Positions 47,328 to 56,877 of a stretch of 64,000 nt of DNA are shown one piece after another. Source of the DNA: Legionella maceachernii (GTDB lineage: Bacteria > Pseudomonadota > Gammaproteobacteria > Legionellales > Legionellaceae); assembly GCF_900167045.1 (NCBI RefSeq), contig NZ_FUXJ01000003.1, positions 212,578 to 276,577 of the forward strand. Direction: 5' to 3'. Within the stretch, counting starts at the first letter, position 1; each line of letters begins with the position of its first letter. A program made the translations under genes and the position numbers. A model generated the notes under the pieces. The model did no database searches. It had not been told where the DNA came from and worked only from the letters and a program-made list of their open reading frames with translations.

Positions 47328-49775
47328 ATGTCTAGCGAAAGCGAAAATGAAATCATGCCGTCTGAAAAGGAAGTAATGTCACCTTTACCCGTCTTACCTC
47401 TTCGGGATGTTGTCGTTTACCCGCATATGGTCATCCCTTTGTTTGTGGGCCGGGAAAAATCCATTAAAGCGCTCGAAGCGTCAATGGTAGATAATAAACA
47501 AATTTTTTTAGTTGCACAGCGAAAATCCTCCAATGATGATCCTGGAGTTAATGACGTTTATACAGTAGGAACGGTTTCCAGCGTTTTGCAGCTATTAAAG
47601 CTTCCCGACGGTACTGTGAAAGTGCTCGTGGAGGGGGAGCAGCGTGCCCGAGTTAGCTCATATACACTCGAGCAGGGTTTTCTCGAGGCAAACCTGGAAC
47701 CCATTGAAGAGACAAACGAAGCATTAAAAGAGCAGGAAATCGAAATTTTAATGCGTTCATTGATGTCACAATTTGAGCAGTATATTAAACTGAACAAAAA
47801 AATTCCTCCCGAAGTATTAAGCTCTTTAGCTAGCATTGAAGAGCCGGGCCGGTTGGCAGACACCATTGCTGCACACTTAAGCTTGAAAGTAGATGATAAG
47901 CAAGAGTTGCTCGAGACTATCGATATCGGCACACGTTTAGAGCGACTAATGGCTGCTATAGAAGGTGAAATCGATCTGCTCCATGTGGAAAAAAGAGTGC
48001 GTGGTCGGGTTAAACGCCAGATGGAAAAAAGCCAAAGAGAATACTATCTCAATGAGCAAATCAAAGCGATTCAAAAAGAATTGGGTGAGCTGGGTGAAGA
48101 AGGCAATGAAATAGAGCAATTGGAAGCCTCTATTAAAAAAGCAGGTATGCCGAAGGAAGCCAAAGAAAAATCTTTATCTGAATTGCAAAAATTAAAGCTC
48201 ATGTCGCCAATGTCGGCTGAAGCTACCGTAATCCGCAATTATTTGGATTGGATGCTTAGTGTACCTTGGAAGAGAAAAAATAAAATTCAGTTTGATTTAC
48301 GCCGAGCTGAAAAGTTATTGGATAAAGAGCACTATGGGCTTGAAAAGGTTAAAGAGCGCATCATTGAATACCTTGCTGTACAACAGCGGGTCAAACGCTT
48401 AAAAGGCCCCATTTTATGTTTAGTAGGGCCTCCGGGAGTGGGTAAAACCTCTTTAGGGCAATCGATTGCTAATGCGACCGGAAGGACTTTTATCCGTATT
48501 GCACTGGGTGGTGTGAGAGATGAAGCAGAGATTCGCGGTCACCGACGCACCTATATTGGTTCTATGCCCGGTAAAATTATCCAAAAATTGTGCAAGGCGG
48601 GGGTAAAAAACCCCCTCATTATGCTCGACGAAGTCGATAAAATGGCGATGGATTTCCGCGGGGATCCCGCTTCGGCTTTACTTGAGGTGCTGGATCCAGA
48701 GCAAAACCACACCTTTAATGACCATTACCTTGAGGTCGATTATGACTTAAGTGATGTCATGTTTATTGCGACGGCTAATTCCTTAGAAATCCCCGCACCA
48801 TTGCTTGATCGTATGGAGGTAATTCGCTTAGCGGGTTACACTGAAGATGAAAAAATAAACATTGCGACAAGCTATCTAGTCCCCAAACAGCTTGTTCTGA
48901 ATGGACTTAAACCAGAAGAAATAAGTATTGGTGAGAGCGCAATTCGCGAGATTGTTCGCCATTACACTCGCGAAGCCGGCGTACGTAATTTAGAGCGTGA
49001 TATCGCCAGTATTTGCCGTAAAGTGGTGAAGGAGATTTTAACAGGTAAACGAGTAAGAAAAGTCTCTGTGTCACGTACTAACATCGAAAAATACTTGGGT
49101 GTGAAGAAATTCCGTTATGGCCTTGCCGAAGAGTTTGATCAGGTAGGTCAAGTGACTGGTCTCGCTTGGACGAGTGTAGGAGGCGAGTTGCTCACTATTG
49201 AAGCATCTATGATGCCAGGTAAGGGCAAAACAACGCACACTGGGCAGTTAGGCGAAGTGATGCAAGAATCTATTCAGGCAGCAATGACTGTGGTTAGAAG
49301 CCGTGCCAAGACATTTGGTCTATCCGATGATTTTTATGATAAAAATGATTTTCATGTTCACGTTCCAGAAGGGGCTACTCCTAAAGATGGTCCCAGCGCG
49401 GGCATTGGCATGTGTACTGCTCTTGTTTCAGTAGTGACCCAAATACCTGTGCGCGCGGATGTGGCTATGACAGGCGAAATTACGTTGCGTGGTCAGGTTC
49501 TGCCGATTGGGGGTTTGAAAGAAAAACTTCTTGCTGCGCATCGCGGTGGCATAAAACACGTTATCATTCCTGAGGAAAATCGGAAAGATCTAGAAGAAAT
49601 TCCAGATAATGTCTTAAGGAAACTGGCTATTCATCCAGTAAAAACAGTGGAAGAGGTTTTAGAACTGGCTTTGCAACGAAGTCCTATCGTGAAATCCACT
49701 GAATCATCTCCCTCTGAGGTTATTTCCAGCGAAACTTCTAAAAAAAGTAAAAATAAAGATTTACACGCCCATTAA
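47328..49775 (+). CDS. lon: Lon, ATP-dependent protease
   Basis: Lon is a self-contained AAA+ protease removing misfolded and regulatory proteins. The 815 residues comprise the LAN substrate domain ([25 protein letters not shown]), a helical region, the ATPase with [16 protein letters not shown] near residue 365 and [10 protein letters not shown], and the protease domain with the catalytic Ser in [10 protein letters not shown] near 690 and Lys in [13 protein letters not shown] near 730. A Ser/Lys-rich tail of about 30 residues extends beyond the E. coli C-terminus (784 residues). AAGGGC precedes ATG 47328. It is followed by hupB, as in E. coli. Confidence 0.97.
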   Translation: MSSESENEIMPSEKEVMSPLPVLPLRDVVVYPHMVIPLFVGREKSIKALEASMVDNKQIFLVAQRKSSNDDPGVNDVYTVGTVSSVLQLLKLPDGTVKVLVEGEQRARVSSYTLEQGFLEANLEPIEETNEALKEQEIEILMRSLMSQFEQYIKLNKKIPPEVLSSLASIEEPGRLADTIAAHLSLKVDDKQELLETIDIGTRLERLMAAIEGEIDLLHVEKRVRGRVKRQMEKSQREYYLNEQIKAIQKELGELGEEGNEIEQLEASIKKAGMPKEAKEKSLSELQKLKLMSPMSAEATVIRNYLDWMLSVPWKRKNKIQFDLRRAEKLLDKEHYGLEKVKERIIEYLAVQQRVKRLKGPILCLVGPPGVGKTSLGQSIANATGRTFIRIALGGVRDEAEIRGHRRTYIGSMPGKIIQKLCKAGVKNPLIMLDEVDKMAMDFRGDPASALLEVLDPEQNHTFNDHYLEVDYDLSDVMFIATANSLEIPAPLLDRMEVIRLAGYTEDEKINIATSYLVPKQLVLNGLKPEEISIGESAIREIVRHYTREAGVRNLERDIASICRKVVKEILTGKRVRKVSVSRTNIEKYLGVKKFRYGLAEEFDQVGQVTGLAWTSVGGELLTIEASMMPGKGKTTHTGQLGEVMQESIQAAMTVVRSRAKTFGLSDDFYDKNDFHVHVPEGATPKDGPSAGIGMCTALVSVVTQIPVRADVAMTGEITLRGQVLPIGGLKEKLLAAHRGGIKHVIIPEENRKDLEEIPDNVLRKLAIHPVKTVEEVLELALQRSPIVKSTESSPSEVISSETSKKSKNKDLHAH

Positions 49776-49798
49776 TACCGGGTATATTTCACACCGTT

Positions 49799-49815
49799 GC
49801 CCGCTACTGGCGGGC
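49799..49815 (+). terminator. weak hairpin after lon
   Basis: GCCCGC-TACTG-GCGGGC forms a 6-base GC stem shortly after the lon stop, without a T-run. It may attenuate read-through into hupB. Confidence 0.3.
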
Positions 49816-49834
49816 GATGCAAGGATGTGACTGC

Positions 49835-49863
49835 TTGACTGAGGTAGATGATTTTGTTCTAAT
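49835..49863 (+). promoter_or_regulatory. sigma70 promoter of hupB
   Basis: TTGACT at 49835-49840 and TCTAAT at 49858-49863 are separated by exactly 17 bases. The -10 ends 39 bases before the hupB ATG. Confidence 0.55.
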
Positions 49864-49902
49864 CAAACCTCGGATAAGGAAGAATAACTGATAGGGGAAA
49901 AG

Positions 49903-50181
49903 ATGAATAAGAGTGAATTGATTGAAGCAATTGCAAGTGGCTCAGGTGTAACAAAAGCAGACGCTAGTCGAGTTCTCGAAACTTTCATGATGACCGTCAC
50001 TGACGCCCTCAAAAGAGGCGATCAGGTTGTTTTGCCAGGCTTCGGCTCTTTCTCCACTGGCAATCGCTCTGCGCGCACTGGCAGAAATCCACAAACTGGA
50101 GCGACGATTGAGATTAAAGCGTCAAGAGTTGCTAAATTTAAAGCTGGTAAATCTTTAAAAGAAGCTGTACAAGAAGGCTAA
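49903..50181 (+). CDS. hupB: DNA-binding protein HU (beta type)
   Basis: HU is the abundant histone-like dimer that bends and compacts DNA. The 92 residues match the family: MNKSELIEAIASGSGVTKADA start, VLPGFGSFSTGNRSARTGRNPQTGATI containing the beta-arm with the intercalating Pro of RNPQTG, and KFKAGKSLKEAV near the end. AGGGGA lies just before ATG 49903. The lon-hupB-(tRNA)-ppiD order is conserved across gammaproteobacteria. Confidence 0.96.
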   Translation: MNKSELIEAIASGSGVTKADASRVLETFMMTVTDALKRGDQVVLPGFGSFSTGNRSARTGRNPQTGATIEIKASRVAKFKAGKSLKEAVQEG

Positions 50182-50188
50182 GTTTTTT

Positions 50189-50264
50189 GGGTGCTTAGCT
50201 CAGCTGGGAGAGCATCGCCCTTACAAGGCGAGGGTCGCAGGTTCGATCCCTGCAGCACCCACCA
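50189..50264 (+). tRNA. tRNA-Val (TAC)
   Basis: A 76-base cloverleaf with CCA. Acceptor GGGTGCT/AGCACCC, anticodon stem TCGCC/GGCGA with loop CTTACAA giving TAC. It begins seven bases after the hupB stop, so it is probably processed from a hupB transcript. Confidence 0.95.
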
Positions 50265-50270
50265 AGAATA

Positions 50271-50347
50271 GGAGTGGTAGTTCAGCAGGTTAGAATACCG
50301 GCCTGTCACGCCGGGGGTCGCGGGTTCGAGTCCCGTCCACTCCGCCA
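50271..50347 (+). tRNA. tRNA-Asp (GTC)
   Basis: A 77-base cloverleaf with CCA. Acceptor GGAGTGG/CCACTCC, anticodon stem CCGGC/GCCGG with loop CTGTCAC giving GTC. It follows tRNA-Val by six bases. Confidence 0.95.
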
Positions 50348-50351
50348 GATT

Positions 50352-50377
50352 AACGCGCCGAAGGGCGCGTTTTTTTT
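50352..50377 (+). terminator. rho-independent terminator of the hupB-tRNA unit
   Basis: AACGCGCC-GAAG-GGCGCGTT is a perfect 8-base stem with a GAAG tetraloop followed by a run of T. It starts five bases after tRNA-Asp. Confidence 0.85.
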
Positions 50378-50500
50378 ATCAGCTGTGTTAAATGTAATCG
50401 ATCAAGTCCCCTATGTTTTCGCCCAAATTGCACCGTTCGGCGGTAGGAGGCTAATGATCATTACGAAAATTTGCGAATTGACCAATATGGAACTTCGAAC

Positions 50501-52381
50501 ATGTTGCAGAAGCTGAACGAACGCATACAGGGTATTATAGCCTGGGTAGTTATTATTCTAATTGCTATCACCTTTACCCTATTCGGAGTAGACTATTACA
50601 TGCAAGGTCACCAAGCATCGGACGTTGAAGTCGATGTGAATGGACATGCGATTAGCAAACAAGCTTTTGATATGAGTTATCGTCGAATTCGCCAGCAACG
50701 TGATCCTTCACAAATGACTGCTGCCAGCGAATCGGCTCTTAAGAAGCAAGTGCTTACCGCCATGATTACCAATGAAGTAAGCGTGCAAGCAGCGAAAAAA
50801 GCGGGCTTTGCAGTCGGCAACCAGCAAGCAGATGCTGCCATTCTCAGTATTCCCCAATTTCAACAAGATGGTCACTTTTCACCGGAGCGGTATCAGCAAG
50901 CATTGAGCGGCGCTATGTTTACCCCCGAATCCTTTCGAAATGAAGTAAAACAAGGCATGCTATTGAATCAACAACGCTTCGCATTCATCGGCACTGCTTT
51001 TGCCTTACCTAATGAAATCAAGCGGTTCGTAAAACTTTATATGCAAACGAGGGACTATGAGTATTTAGAAATTCCTGCTTCTTTATTTATTAAAAATAAT
51101 TCGATTTCGGATGCTGCAATCAATAATTATTATCAGCACCATCAGAAAGCATTTTTATCCCCTGAGACAGTCAGCATCGATTACGTCCGTCTCTCAACGC
51201 AACAAATAAAAGATAAGATTCAAATTACTCCTGAAGAGATAAATGCTTATTACGAAGAAAATAAGACTAATTTCCTTACCCCGGCGCAATGGCAAGTAGC
51301 GCACATTCTTTTCGCAGTTCCAGAAGACGCGTCTGATGAGGCTCAAAATCAAATAAAACAAAAAGCGGATGAAGCCTATCAAGTCTTGCAACGCAATCCG
51401 GAACAATTTAACGAGTATGTAAAAACTAAATCGGATGACAAATTATCCATTGCGAATAATGGGTTGCTTCCGTGGTTGGTTGCAGGTCAATCCGGTTTTG
51501 ATAAGTCATTGGCGAATTTAACTCAACCTGGGCAGATTTCTTCCCCAGTACAATCACCGCACGGGTATGAGATTTTTAAGCTTATTGCTTATAAGCCGGC
51601 GACCATAAAACCCTTAACCGAAGTAGAGTCTAGTATTAAAGAGCAATTGCTCGTTGATCGTGCTCAAACGCAATATGCTCAAGCTTTAGAGCAGCTGAGT
51701 GATTTAAGTTACCAAAGTCCAGATTCATTAACCCCTGTCGCAGACGCTTTAAAATTACCCATAGAACATACGGAACCCTTTTCACGTCAAGGTGGAAGTA
51801 GCGAGTTAACTAAAAATAAGCAAGTTGTGAATGCGGCCTTTAGTCACGATGTACTGAATCTTGGCAATAACAGTGATCCTATACAAGTGGATAATGACAG
51901 TGTGGTTGTTTTACGAGTAAACCAGCACTTTCCTGCAGCAGAAAAGCCATTGGTTGAAGTCAAAGACTCTATCGCTAAGAAACTTGCGCTAATGAACGCT
52001 GAGCAGCAAGCGAAACAATTGGGTACAGAGTTACTGTCGGACAAAGAAGATGAAAGCCAGCAAGTTAAATTGATGCAGACGAATCAATTGCAATGGCGTG
52101 CAGTAGAAAAGGCCACCCGAGATACTGATAAAGCAGATCCGGCAATCAATGATTTAGCGTTTAGTCTACCAAAGATTAATAGCCGTGATGGCCGTGGTTT
52201 AAATAATGGCAATTACGTGATTGTGCGTTTAAAGCAAATCAATGATGGCCAATTAGAGTCGTTGGATAAAGAGCAGCAGGCAAGTATAGCTCAGCAAATT
52301 GAAGCGAGCTATGGGGTAATGGATTATGATTTGTACATCAACAATCTGATTCAAACTGCTAAAATAGAAAAACCTAAGTAG
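50501..52381 (+). CDS. ppiD: PpiD, membrane-anchored periplasmic folding factor
   Basis: PpiD is an inner-membrane-anchored chaperone with a parvulin domain at the exit of the Sec translocon. The 626 residues (E. coli 623) start MLQKLNERIQGIIAWVV with one membrane helix (about 12-34). A SurA-like chaperone region follows, then a PPIC-type domain (about 225-330; WQVAHILFAVPED, LPWLVAGQSGFDKSLANL, VQSPHGYEIFKL) and a long helical C-terminal part. I choose ATG 50501 because the family begins MLQ-L-R-E/R-Q-G at this point; an in-frame start at 50471 adds ten unrelated residues. Confidence 0.93.
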   Translation: MLQKLNERIQGIIAWVVIILIAITFTLFGVDYYMQGHQASDVEVDVNGHAISKQAFDMSYRRIRQQRDPSQMTAASESALKKQVLTAMITNEVSVQAAKKAGFAVGNQQADAAILSIPQFQQDGHFSPERYQQALSGAMFTPESFRNEVKQGMLLNQQRFAFIGTAFALPNEIKRFVKLYMQTRDYEYLEIPASLFIKNNSISDAAINNYYQHHQKAFLSPETVSIDYVRLSTQQIKDKIQITPEEINAYYEENKTNFLTPAQWQVAHILFAVPEDASDEAQNQIKQKADEAYQVLQRNPEQFNEYVKTKSDDKLSIANNGLLPWLVAGQSGFDKSLANLTQPGQISSPVQSPHGYEIFKLIAYKPATIKPLTEVESSIKEQLLVDRAQTQYAQALEQLSDLSYQSPDSLTPVADALKLPIEHTEPFSRQGGSSELTKNKQVVNAAFSHDVLNLGNNSDPIQVDNDSVVVLRVNQHFPAAEKPLVEVKDSIAKKLALMNAEQQAKQLGTELLSDKEDESQQVKLMQTNQLQWRAVEKATRDTDKADPAINDLAFSLPKINSRDGRGLNNGNYVIVRLKQINDGQLESLDKEQQASIAQQIEASYGVMDYDLYINNLIQTAKIEKPK

Positions 52382-52392
52382 TAGGGGGAAAA

Positions 52393-53817
52393 ATGCCAGG
52401 TAAACTAACAAACAATATGCTTGCTCAGCTGCAAATGGGCTTAGTGAGAGATTATCAGGATTTAAAGGCGGAAAGAAAGACATACGAACAAATTTGTATT
52501 GAGTTGCGTAATCGAATTGAATACGATTTATTCTTTAATAACAGCAGTTCCATATACAGGCTTGAGCCTCTAGAAACACAGAAGGTTTATACCGTTCTAA
52601 ATACATTTTTAAATGCTGCACAACCTGATACTTTAGATGAAGAGAGTTATAGACCCCCGTTAGCTTATCAGCCAATCATAAAAGTCGAGGTTTTTGAAAA
52701 TTACTTGCCGCGCCATCATTCCTGTTATTGCCCAACAGATAGCCTGCTTTTTGATTGGTTATTGATTGACGCCTTTTTCGCCCATCACCATCATGGCTCA
52801 TATGTGAGTCCAAGCATAGGCTATTCAGGTTCTCACAACCATGGTTATTCAAGCAGTGGTGGAGGCAATGATGAAAAGAAAGCTGAGCTTTGGGCGGTAC
52901 TTGCTTTAATTGCTCTGATTTTGATAGGAGTTGTGCTGACAACCCTTGCATTAGTTTACCTTTTTAGAACGTTTGCTGATAGTATGGAGCGTTTATGGCA
53001 TAACGAGGGAATACGTCAAGCACTGGTTTCCATGTTGAGTGTAGCTGCATTTGCTACAGCGTCAGGCGTATTGTCCTATTTATACCTCACTGCACCACTT
53101 ACTGCTCTTTTTTTTGCAGCTGGTATTACCAACCCTATCGGTCTACTTGTTGTAAGTATTATTTGCTTATCACTGATTGGGGCTGCGCTGGGAACTGCAC
53201 TTATCAACTTTGCACAGACGAAAGCAATTCAACACTATAATCCCCATGCCCTCGATCCTCGAGATGCACATCGTTACACCATTGATGAAGAAGCCATAAC
53301 AGAGGCTGGGCTTGATCCGATTAAAATAACAAGTGCTATCGCAACCCTTCGCCTACAACTTGGTAAAGACGGTGCAAACAATTGGTGGTTTTACCGTGAT
53401 AGAAAGGATCAAGAAATCGTTGAGACAATTAGAAAATTGCGTCGTGGCGAACTCCGTTCGCTGGATATAAAGATTGATAATAACAATACACTTCACTTCG
53501 ATTTTCGTCCTTTCCAAGCGCCACCCGTTGTGTATGTTCATTCATATAATCCTATGCCATCAGCGCCTTATGGTGCTACCATGGCTGATCAGCCGCCAAG
53601 TTATTACCCGCCGCACAACATTGATCCTTATTCGCACTCGCATACAGGCAATGTTCCGATGGGTTCACCCTACGGGGGACAGCCTCCTCAATATCCTTAT
53701 GGGGGACAGCCTCCTCAATACCCTTATGGGGGACAGCCTTCTCAACACCCATATCCAGAGCAACCGGCTCAATATCAAGACCCCTCTCATCCTTATTATG
53801 GGCCTGGATATCAATAA
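52393..53817 (+). CDS. membrane protein with His-rich segment and PPQYPYGGQ repeats, unknown
   Basis: I do not recognise this 474-residue protein. Residues 1-125 are soluble. A His/Ser/Gly-rich stretch (AHHHHGSY...SGSHNHGYSSSGGG) lies at about 134-160. Three hydrophobic segments follow at about 168-195, 210-240 and 245-275. A soluble region of about 280-375 contains WWFYRDRKDQEIVETIRKLRRGELRSLDIKID. The C-terminal 95 residues are Pro/Tyr/Gly/Gln-rich with three exact-type PPQYPYGGQ nonamers. The tail resembles low-complexity Pro-Tyr regions of eukaryotic scaffold proteins. Its start is 11 bases after ppiD, so it may be co-transcribed, and a hairpin terminator follows. A secreted or surface role is only a guess. 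Confidence 0.6.
   Translation: MPGKLTNNMLAQLQMGLVRDYQDLKAERKTYEQICIELRNRIEYDLFFNNSSSIYRLEPLETQKVYTVLNTFLNAAQPDTLDEESYRPPLAYQPIIKVEVFENYLPRHHSCYCPTDSLLFDWLLIDAFFAHHHHGSYVSPSIGYSGSHNHGYSSSGGGNDEKKAELWAVLALIALILIGVVLTTLALVYLFRTFADSMERLWHNEGIRQALVSMLSVAAFATASGVLSYLYLTAPLTALFFAAGITNPIGLLVVSIICLSLIGAALGTALINFAQTKAIQHYNPHALDPRDAHRYTIDEEAITEAGLDPIKITSAIATLRLQLGKDGANNWWFYRDRKDQEIVETIRKLRRGELRSLDIKIDNNNTLHFDFRPFQAPPVVYVHSYNPMPSAPYGATMADQPPSYYPPHNIDPYSHSHTGNVPMGSPYGGQPPQYPYGGQPPQYPYGGQPSQHPYPEQPAQYQDPSHPYYGPGYQ
53671..53751 (+). repeat. three tandem 27-base units inside a coding region
   Basis: Units start at 53671, 53698 and 53725, each TAYGGGGGACAGCCTYCTCA followed by an AATAYCC-type end, and encode YGGQPPQYP-type nonamers. 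The near identity of the first two units suggests recent slippage or unequal exchange, so copy number may vary between strains. Confidence 0.8.
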
Positions 53818-53851
53818 AGCAGAGGCGGGTCATTTGACCCGCCGCTTTTAT
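53816..53851. terminator. bidirectional terminator between convergent genes
   Basis: GGCGGGTCA (53824-53832) and TGACCCGCC (53835-53843) form a perfect 9-base stem, extended by flanking AAAGC/GCTTT. It gives T-rich ends on both strands, between the stop codons of the two converging genes. Confidence 0.75.
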
Positions 53852-54759
53852 TGAGGTTGGAAATTATTGTTATCTGAAATGTCTGGGTGAGTTGTTCTGC
53901 TTTCCTGAAGCTTGATCGATTTCTCTTGACTGGAATTAAAGAAATCAAATTTTTTCTTAAGCGTTTCCGGGCTCATGATCGGTCTGTAGGTGATCTTTAA
54001 GTGGATATGTGGATACTGTTCCAATTCTTGTTGAATGATGTGTAATTCTTCCTCAGTAAAACCGTTAAGAATGGTTATTTTCTTTAAAGTCTTTTCATTG
54101 TTTTTAATCAACGATAGGAGATTCGCTAAATTTTCTTGAGATGGAATGAAGTCATGAATCACGATGCTTTCAAGCTTGGGAAATTTCATTGCTTTCAACA
54201 TGCTACACGCGGCAGCAAATTCTTCTTTTTTTTCCGGAGGAGGAGGGAATGAGTGCGAAGGGAGAGCATCCACTATGCTTAAATATTTTATTTCACTAAA
54301 GAATGAATAATCGAAAGGACTATTAGACGCTGCTGTTGTTCCCATTTTTTTCCATTTTTCAACCATTTGCTTTAAAGTGGGTGAATTTTCCTCCCAATTT
54401 GTATTAAGGCTTAACTCTACGGAATCCTTAGACAGAAAAGGAAGGATTAACTCAAATTCTTTATCTGAAACAGAGGTGTTTACTTTTTTTTTGGCTTGTT
54501 CTTCCCGTAAGAGGCTAAGCTTTTTCTCTTTTTCATCGTCGTATAAAGAGGCAGTTGATTCTTGATTAGTAGAAAGTTTAGGCATTTTCTTAAAAGAGCG
54601 GGTGAAATGAAGTCCATTTGCTGAGTGATTATTGTTTAACGGATTATTTTGCAGTTGCCTCTGTTGACGTTCCTGTATTTTTGGTTCGGAGTCTTTTGAA
54701 GAAATGGCTAGCTTTGGATTATCCTCTTCCTTTATTTTCATTTGCTCAGGTGTACTCAT
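53848..54759 (-). CDS. hypothetical protein with LRR-like C-terminal half, candidate effector
   Basis: I do not recognise this 303-residue protein. Residues 1-90 are polar, Asn/Gln/Lys/Glu-rich and probably disordered. Residues about 95-265 are globular with LRR-like alternation: FSEIKYLSIVDALPSH, FPKLESIVIHDFIPSQENLANLLSLI, LKKITILNGFTEEELHIIQQEL. Each has a short strand (L..I.I), a loop and a helix, similar in rhythm to ribonuclease-inhibitor repeats but too few to be certain. The tail is polar. There is no signal peptide or membrane segment. It is monocistronic on the minus strand, converging with the His-rich membrane protein gene, and precedes the MITE-flanked fabI block. Confidence 0.55.
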   Translation of the reverse strand: MSTPEQMKIKEEDNPKLAISSKDSEPKIQERQQRQLQNNPLNNNHSANGLHFTRSFKKMPKLSTNQESTASLYDDEKEKKLSLLREEQAKKKVNTSVSDKEFELILPFLSKDSVELSLNTNWEENSPTLKQMVEKWKKMGTTAASNSPFDYSFFSEIKYLSIVDALPSHSFPPPPEKKEEFAAACSMLKAMKFPKLESIVIHDFIPSQENLANLLSLIKNNEKTLKKITILNGFTEEELHIIQQELEQYPHIHLKITYRPIMSPETLKKKFDFFNSSQEKSIKLQESRTTHPDISDNNNFQPQ

Positions 54760-55030
54760 AAATGCTCCTCAACGATAGTTGTTTGTATTGGATACTCAGA
54801 TTGAAACATAATTCTACAAATCTGTGGTACATCAAAATATCATGAAGCTAGCAATTAAAATAGTTCTCTCAGCAAACAAATTTTATAAAAATTAGACCAT
54901 ATAAAGTTTTGATAAGTAAGAATGAGTGTTACCGTTGGGTAGAAGAATAAGCGTAGTCGTGACTCAGTTACTAATTTTTGAGTATCCGTGTTAAGAGCGT
55001 CCAGACCCAAGATAAGCCTCTAATAGTAAT

Positions 55031-55191
55031 ATACCCGTGATCCTTCAAAACGCTATTTTTGGTCTATTGCTTTTTCCGCCCGGGATTATTTTAAAACCTC
55101 GCAATAGGGCTTGCTATTACTCGTTTTTAAAATAATCCCAGCCAAAAAAACCAAGTTGCCCAAAAATAGCGTTTTGAAGGATCACGGGTAT
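55031..55191. mobile_element. MITE-like palindromic element, copy A
   Basis: A 161-base element with long terminal inverted repeats (ATACCCGTGATCCTTCAAAA...; arms of about 31 bases) and a second inner palindrome GGGATTATTTTAAAA/TTTTAAAATAATCCC. It has no coding capacity. The reverse complement of copy B at 57465-57628 aligns to it end to end. Confidence 0.75.
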
Positions 55192-55208
55192 TTATAAAAT
55201 CAAAAAAT

Positions 55209-55286
55209 CTACTTTCCGCGCTTTATTGGAAAAAGACTTCTATTCTGATCGGAATGTATAACCCGCGCATAAAGCGCGGGAAGTAG
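55209..55286. repeat. 18-base inverted repeat, large hairpin
   Basis: CTACTTTCCGCGCTTTAT (55209-55226) and ATAAAGCGCGGGAAGTAG (55269-55286) are complementary with one mismatch. Inside it, CCCGCGC/GCGCGGG at 55262-55280 forms a competing small hairpin. It lies downstream of the fabI stop and may serve as its terminator or be another repeat element. Confidence 0.5.
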
Positions 55287-55380
55287 GCAAAAAACAGGGA
55301 TTAGGTTCAAAAATTAGAGGTGTTTGCTTAGGCTAGATTCGGGTTCGTTTGTGTGTCTAAAATATTGTGATGTTAAAGGG

Positions 55381-56175
55381 TTAACCCATCTTACCCAAAT
55401 CGGACATCGCTACTGCATGATAACCAGCATCCACATGCACCACTTCTGCAGTAATTCCAGAGGCTAAGTCAGAGCATAAGAAAGCGGCGGTATTGCCTAC
55501 TTCTTCTGCTGTGACATTACGCTTCATGGGCGTTGTATCAGCATAGGCAGCTTGCATTTTACGGAAATCCTTGATGCCAGCAGCTGCTAACGTTTTAATT
55601 GGGCCTGCAGAGATTGCATTAACGCGAATGCCACGTGGCCCTAAGCTAGAGGCCAAGTAGCGGACTGAAGCTTCTAAGCTTGCTTTAGCAATACCCATGA
55701 CATTGTAATTGGGCACTGCTTTCTCAGCCCCATAATAGCTCAGTGTTAGAATCGCGCCTTGAGTCTCCTGCATCATAGGTAGGGCTGCTTTAGCGAGGCC
55801 TATTAGGCTATAGGCGCTGATGTCGTGGGCAATATGGAAGCCTTCACGATGCACACTCTCAATAAAATCACCACTGATTTGATCCGCTGGTGCGAAAGCG
55901 ACGGAATGAATAAGAATGTCCAATTGATCCCAATGACTACCCAATTGTTCAAAAACGGCTTGAATATCAAGATCATTGGCGACATCACAAGGAAAAGTTA
56001 ATTTAGAATTGAATTCAGCGGCCATTGTTTCGACACGGCTTTGCAATTTCTCATTTTGATAAGTGAATGCTAATTCAGCACCTTGTTCATAAAATGCTTT
56101 GGCAATGCCATAGGCGATAGAGCGATTGCTTGCTAGACCAACAATCAGTGCTTTTTTTCCACGTAAAAATCCCAT
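55381..56175 (-). CDS. fabI: enoyl-[acyl-carrier-protein] reductase (NADH)
   Basis: FabI performs the last reduction of each fatty-acid elongation cycle. The 264 residues show the FabI cofactor motif [19 protein letters not shown] at the N-terminus, LIHSVAFAP near 93, the catalytic Tyr-x6-Lys in [10 protein letters not shown] (about 156-163), and [14 protein letters not shown] near 190. Length fits the family (E. coli 262). It is last in a minus-strand group smrB-udk-fabI, starting 11 bases after udk. Two inverted MITE-like elements bracket this three-gene block. Confidence 0.96.
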   Translation of the reverse strand: MGFLRGKKALIVGLASNRSIAYGIAKAFYEQGAELAFTYQNEKLQSRVETMAAEFNSKLTFPCDVANDLDIQAVFEQLGSHWDQLDILIHSVAFAPADQISGDFIESVHREGFHIAHDISAYSLIGLAKAALPMMQETQGAILTLSYYGAEKAVPNYNVMGIAKASLEASVRYLASSLGPRGIRVNAISAGPIKTLAAAGIKDFRKMQAAYADTTPMKRNVTAEEVGNTAAFLCSDLASGITAEVVHVDAGYHAVAMSDLGKMG

Positions 56176-56186
56176 CGTTTTCTCCT

Positions 56187-56825
56187 CTAACCGTTTGTGT
56201 GCTTTGCGAGTAACTCACGCATTTTTGCCTGAATCATATCAATGGCGATACGATTCTCTCCGCCTCTTGGAACAATGATGTCTGCATACCGACTGGAAGG
56301 TTCAATGAACTGTAAATACATTGGTCTGACTGTCGTTTCATACTGATGGACCACCGATTCGAAAGAACGCTGGCGCTCAACCACATCACGTTTCAAGCGG
56401 CGAGTTAAGCAAACATCCAAGGGTGTGGACATAAAGATACGGATGTCCATGATTTCGCGCAAGGCTTTGTCTGTAAATAAGAGAATCCCTTCTAAGACGA
56501 TAATAGCATGCTGGCCTACTCGACGCGTTTCGGATAACCGAATATGCTTCGAATGGGAATAAATAGGAATCTCCACGGATTCCCCTTGTTGTAATTTTCG
56601 AAGATGATCACAAAGCAGGGCATGATCGAAGGCGTCAGGGTGGTCGTAATTAATTTTTTCTCTTTCTGTGAAGGGGAGATGACTATTGTCTTTATAATAA
56701 GCGTCTTCTGAGATTACCACGACTTGTTCAGAGCCCAATTCAGTAACAATCGTGTTAGCTAGAAGACTTTTCCCAGAAGCGGAGGGACCAGAAATCCCGA
56801 TAATAATTGCTGCTTGTTTGTTCAT
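56187..56825 (-). CDS. udk: uridine kinase
   Basis: Udk phosphorylates uridine (and cytidine) to the monophosphate in pyrimidine salvage. The P-loop is [14 protein letters not shown] near residue 10, followed by [30 protein letters not shown] and [13 protein letters not shown], all family hallmarks. I start at ATG 56825, giving 212 residues (E. coli 213); the frame extends to a TTG at 56852 with no family counterpart. It lies 52 bases after smrB and 11 before fabI on the same strand. Confidence 0.94.
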   Translation of the reverse strand: MNKQAAIIIGISGPSASGKSLLANTIVTELGSEQVVVISEDAYYKDNSHLPFTEREKINYDHPDAFDHALLCDHLRKLQQGESVEIPIYSHSKHIRLSETRRVGQHAIIVLEGILLFTDKALREIMDIRIFMSTPLDVCLTRRLKRDVVERQRSFESVVHQYETTVRPMYLQFIEPSSRYADIIVPRGGENRIAIDMIQAKMRELLAKHTNG

Positions 56826-56877
56826 GACGCCACTATTCGAAATTTTGTGCAAATGGTAAGGCTTTATGACGATAAAT

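Larger units (their letters stand above)
54760..55380. other. 621-base spacer with MITE and a large hairpin
   Basis: No gene is supported. The spacer contains MITE-like element A (55031-55191) and an 18-base inverted repeat (55209-55286). The first 270 bases are A/T-rich and should hold the promoter of the minus-strand gene ending at 53848; no clear motif was identified. Confidence 0.6.

Noticed and set aside
50274-50516. Open frame overlapping tRNA-Asp
   Set aside because: It translates the tRNA and its terminator; no ribosome-binding site or family match supports a gene.
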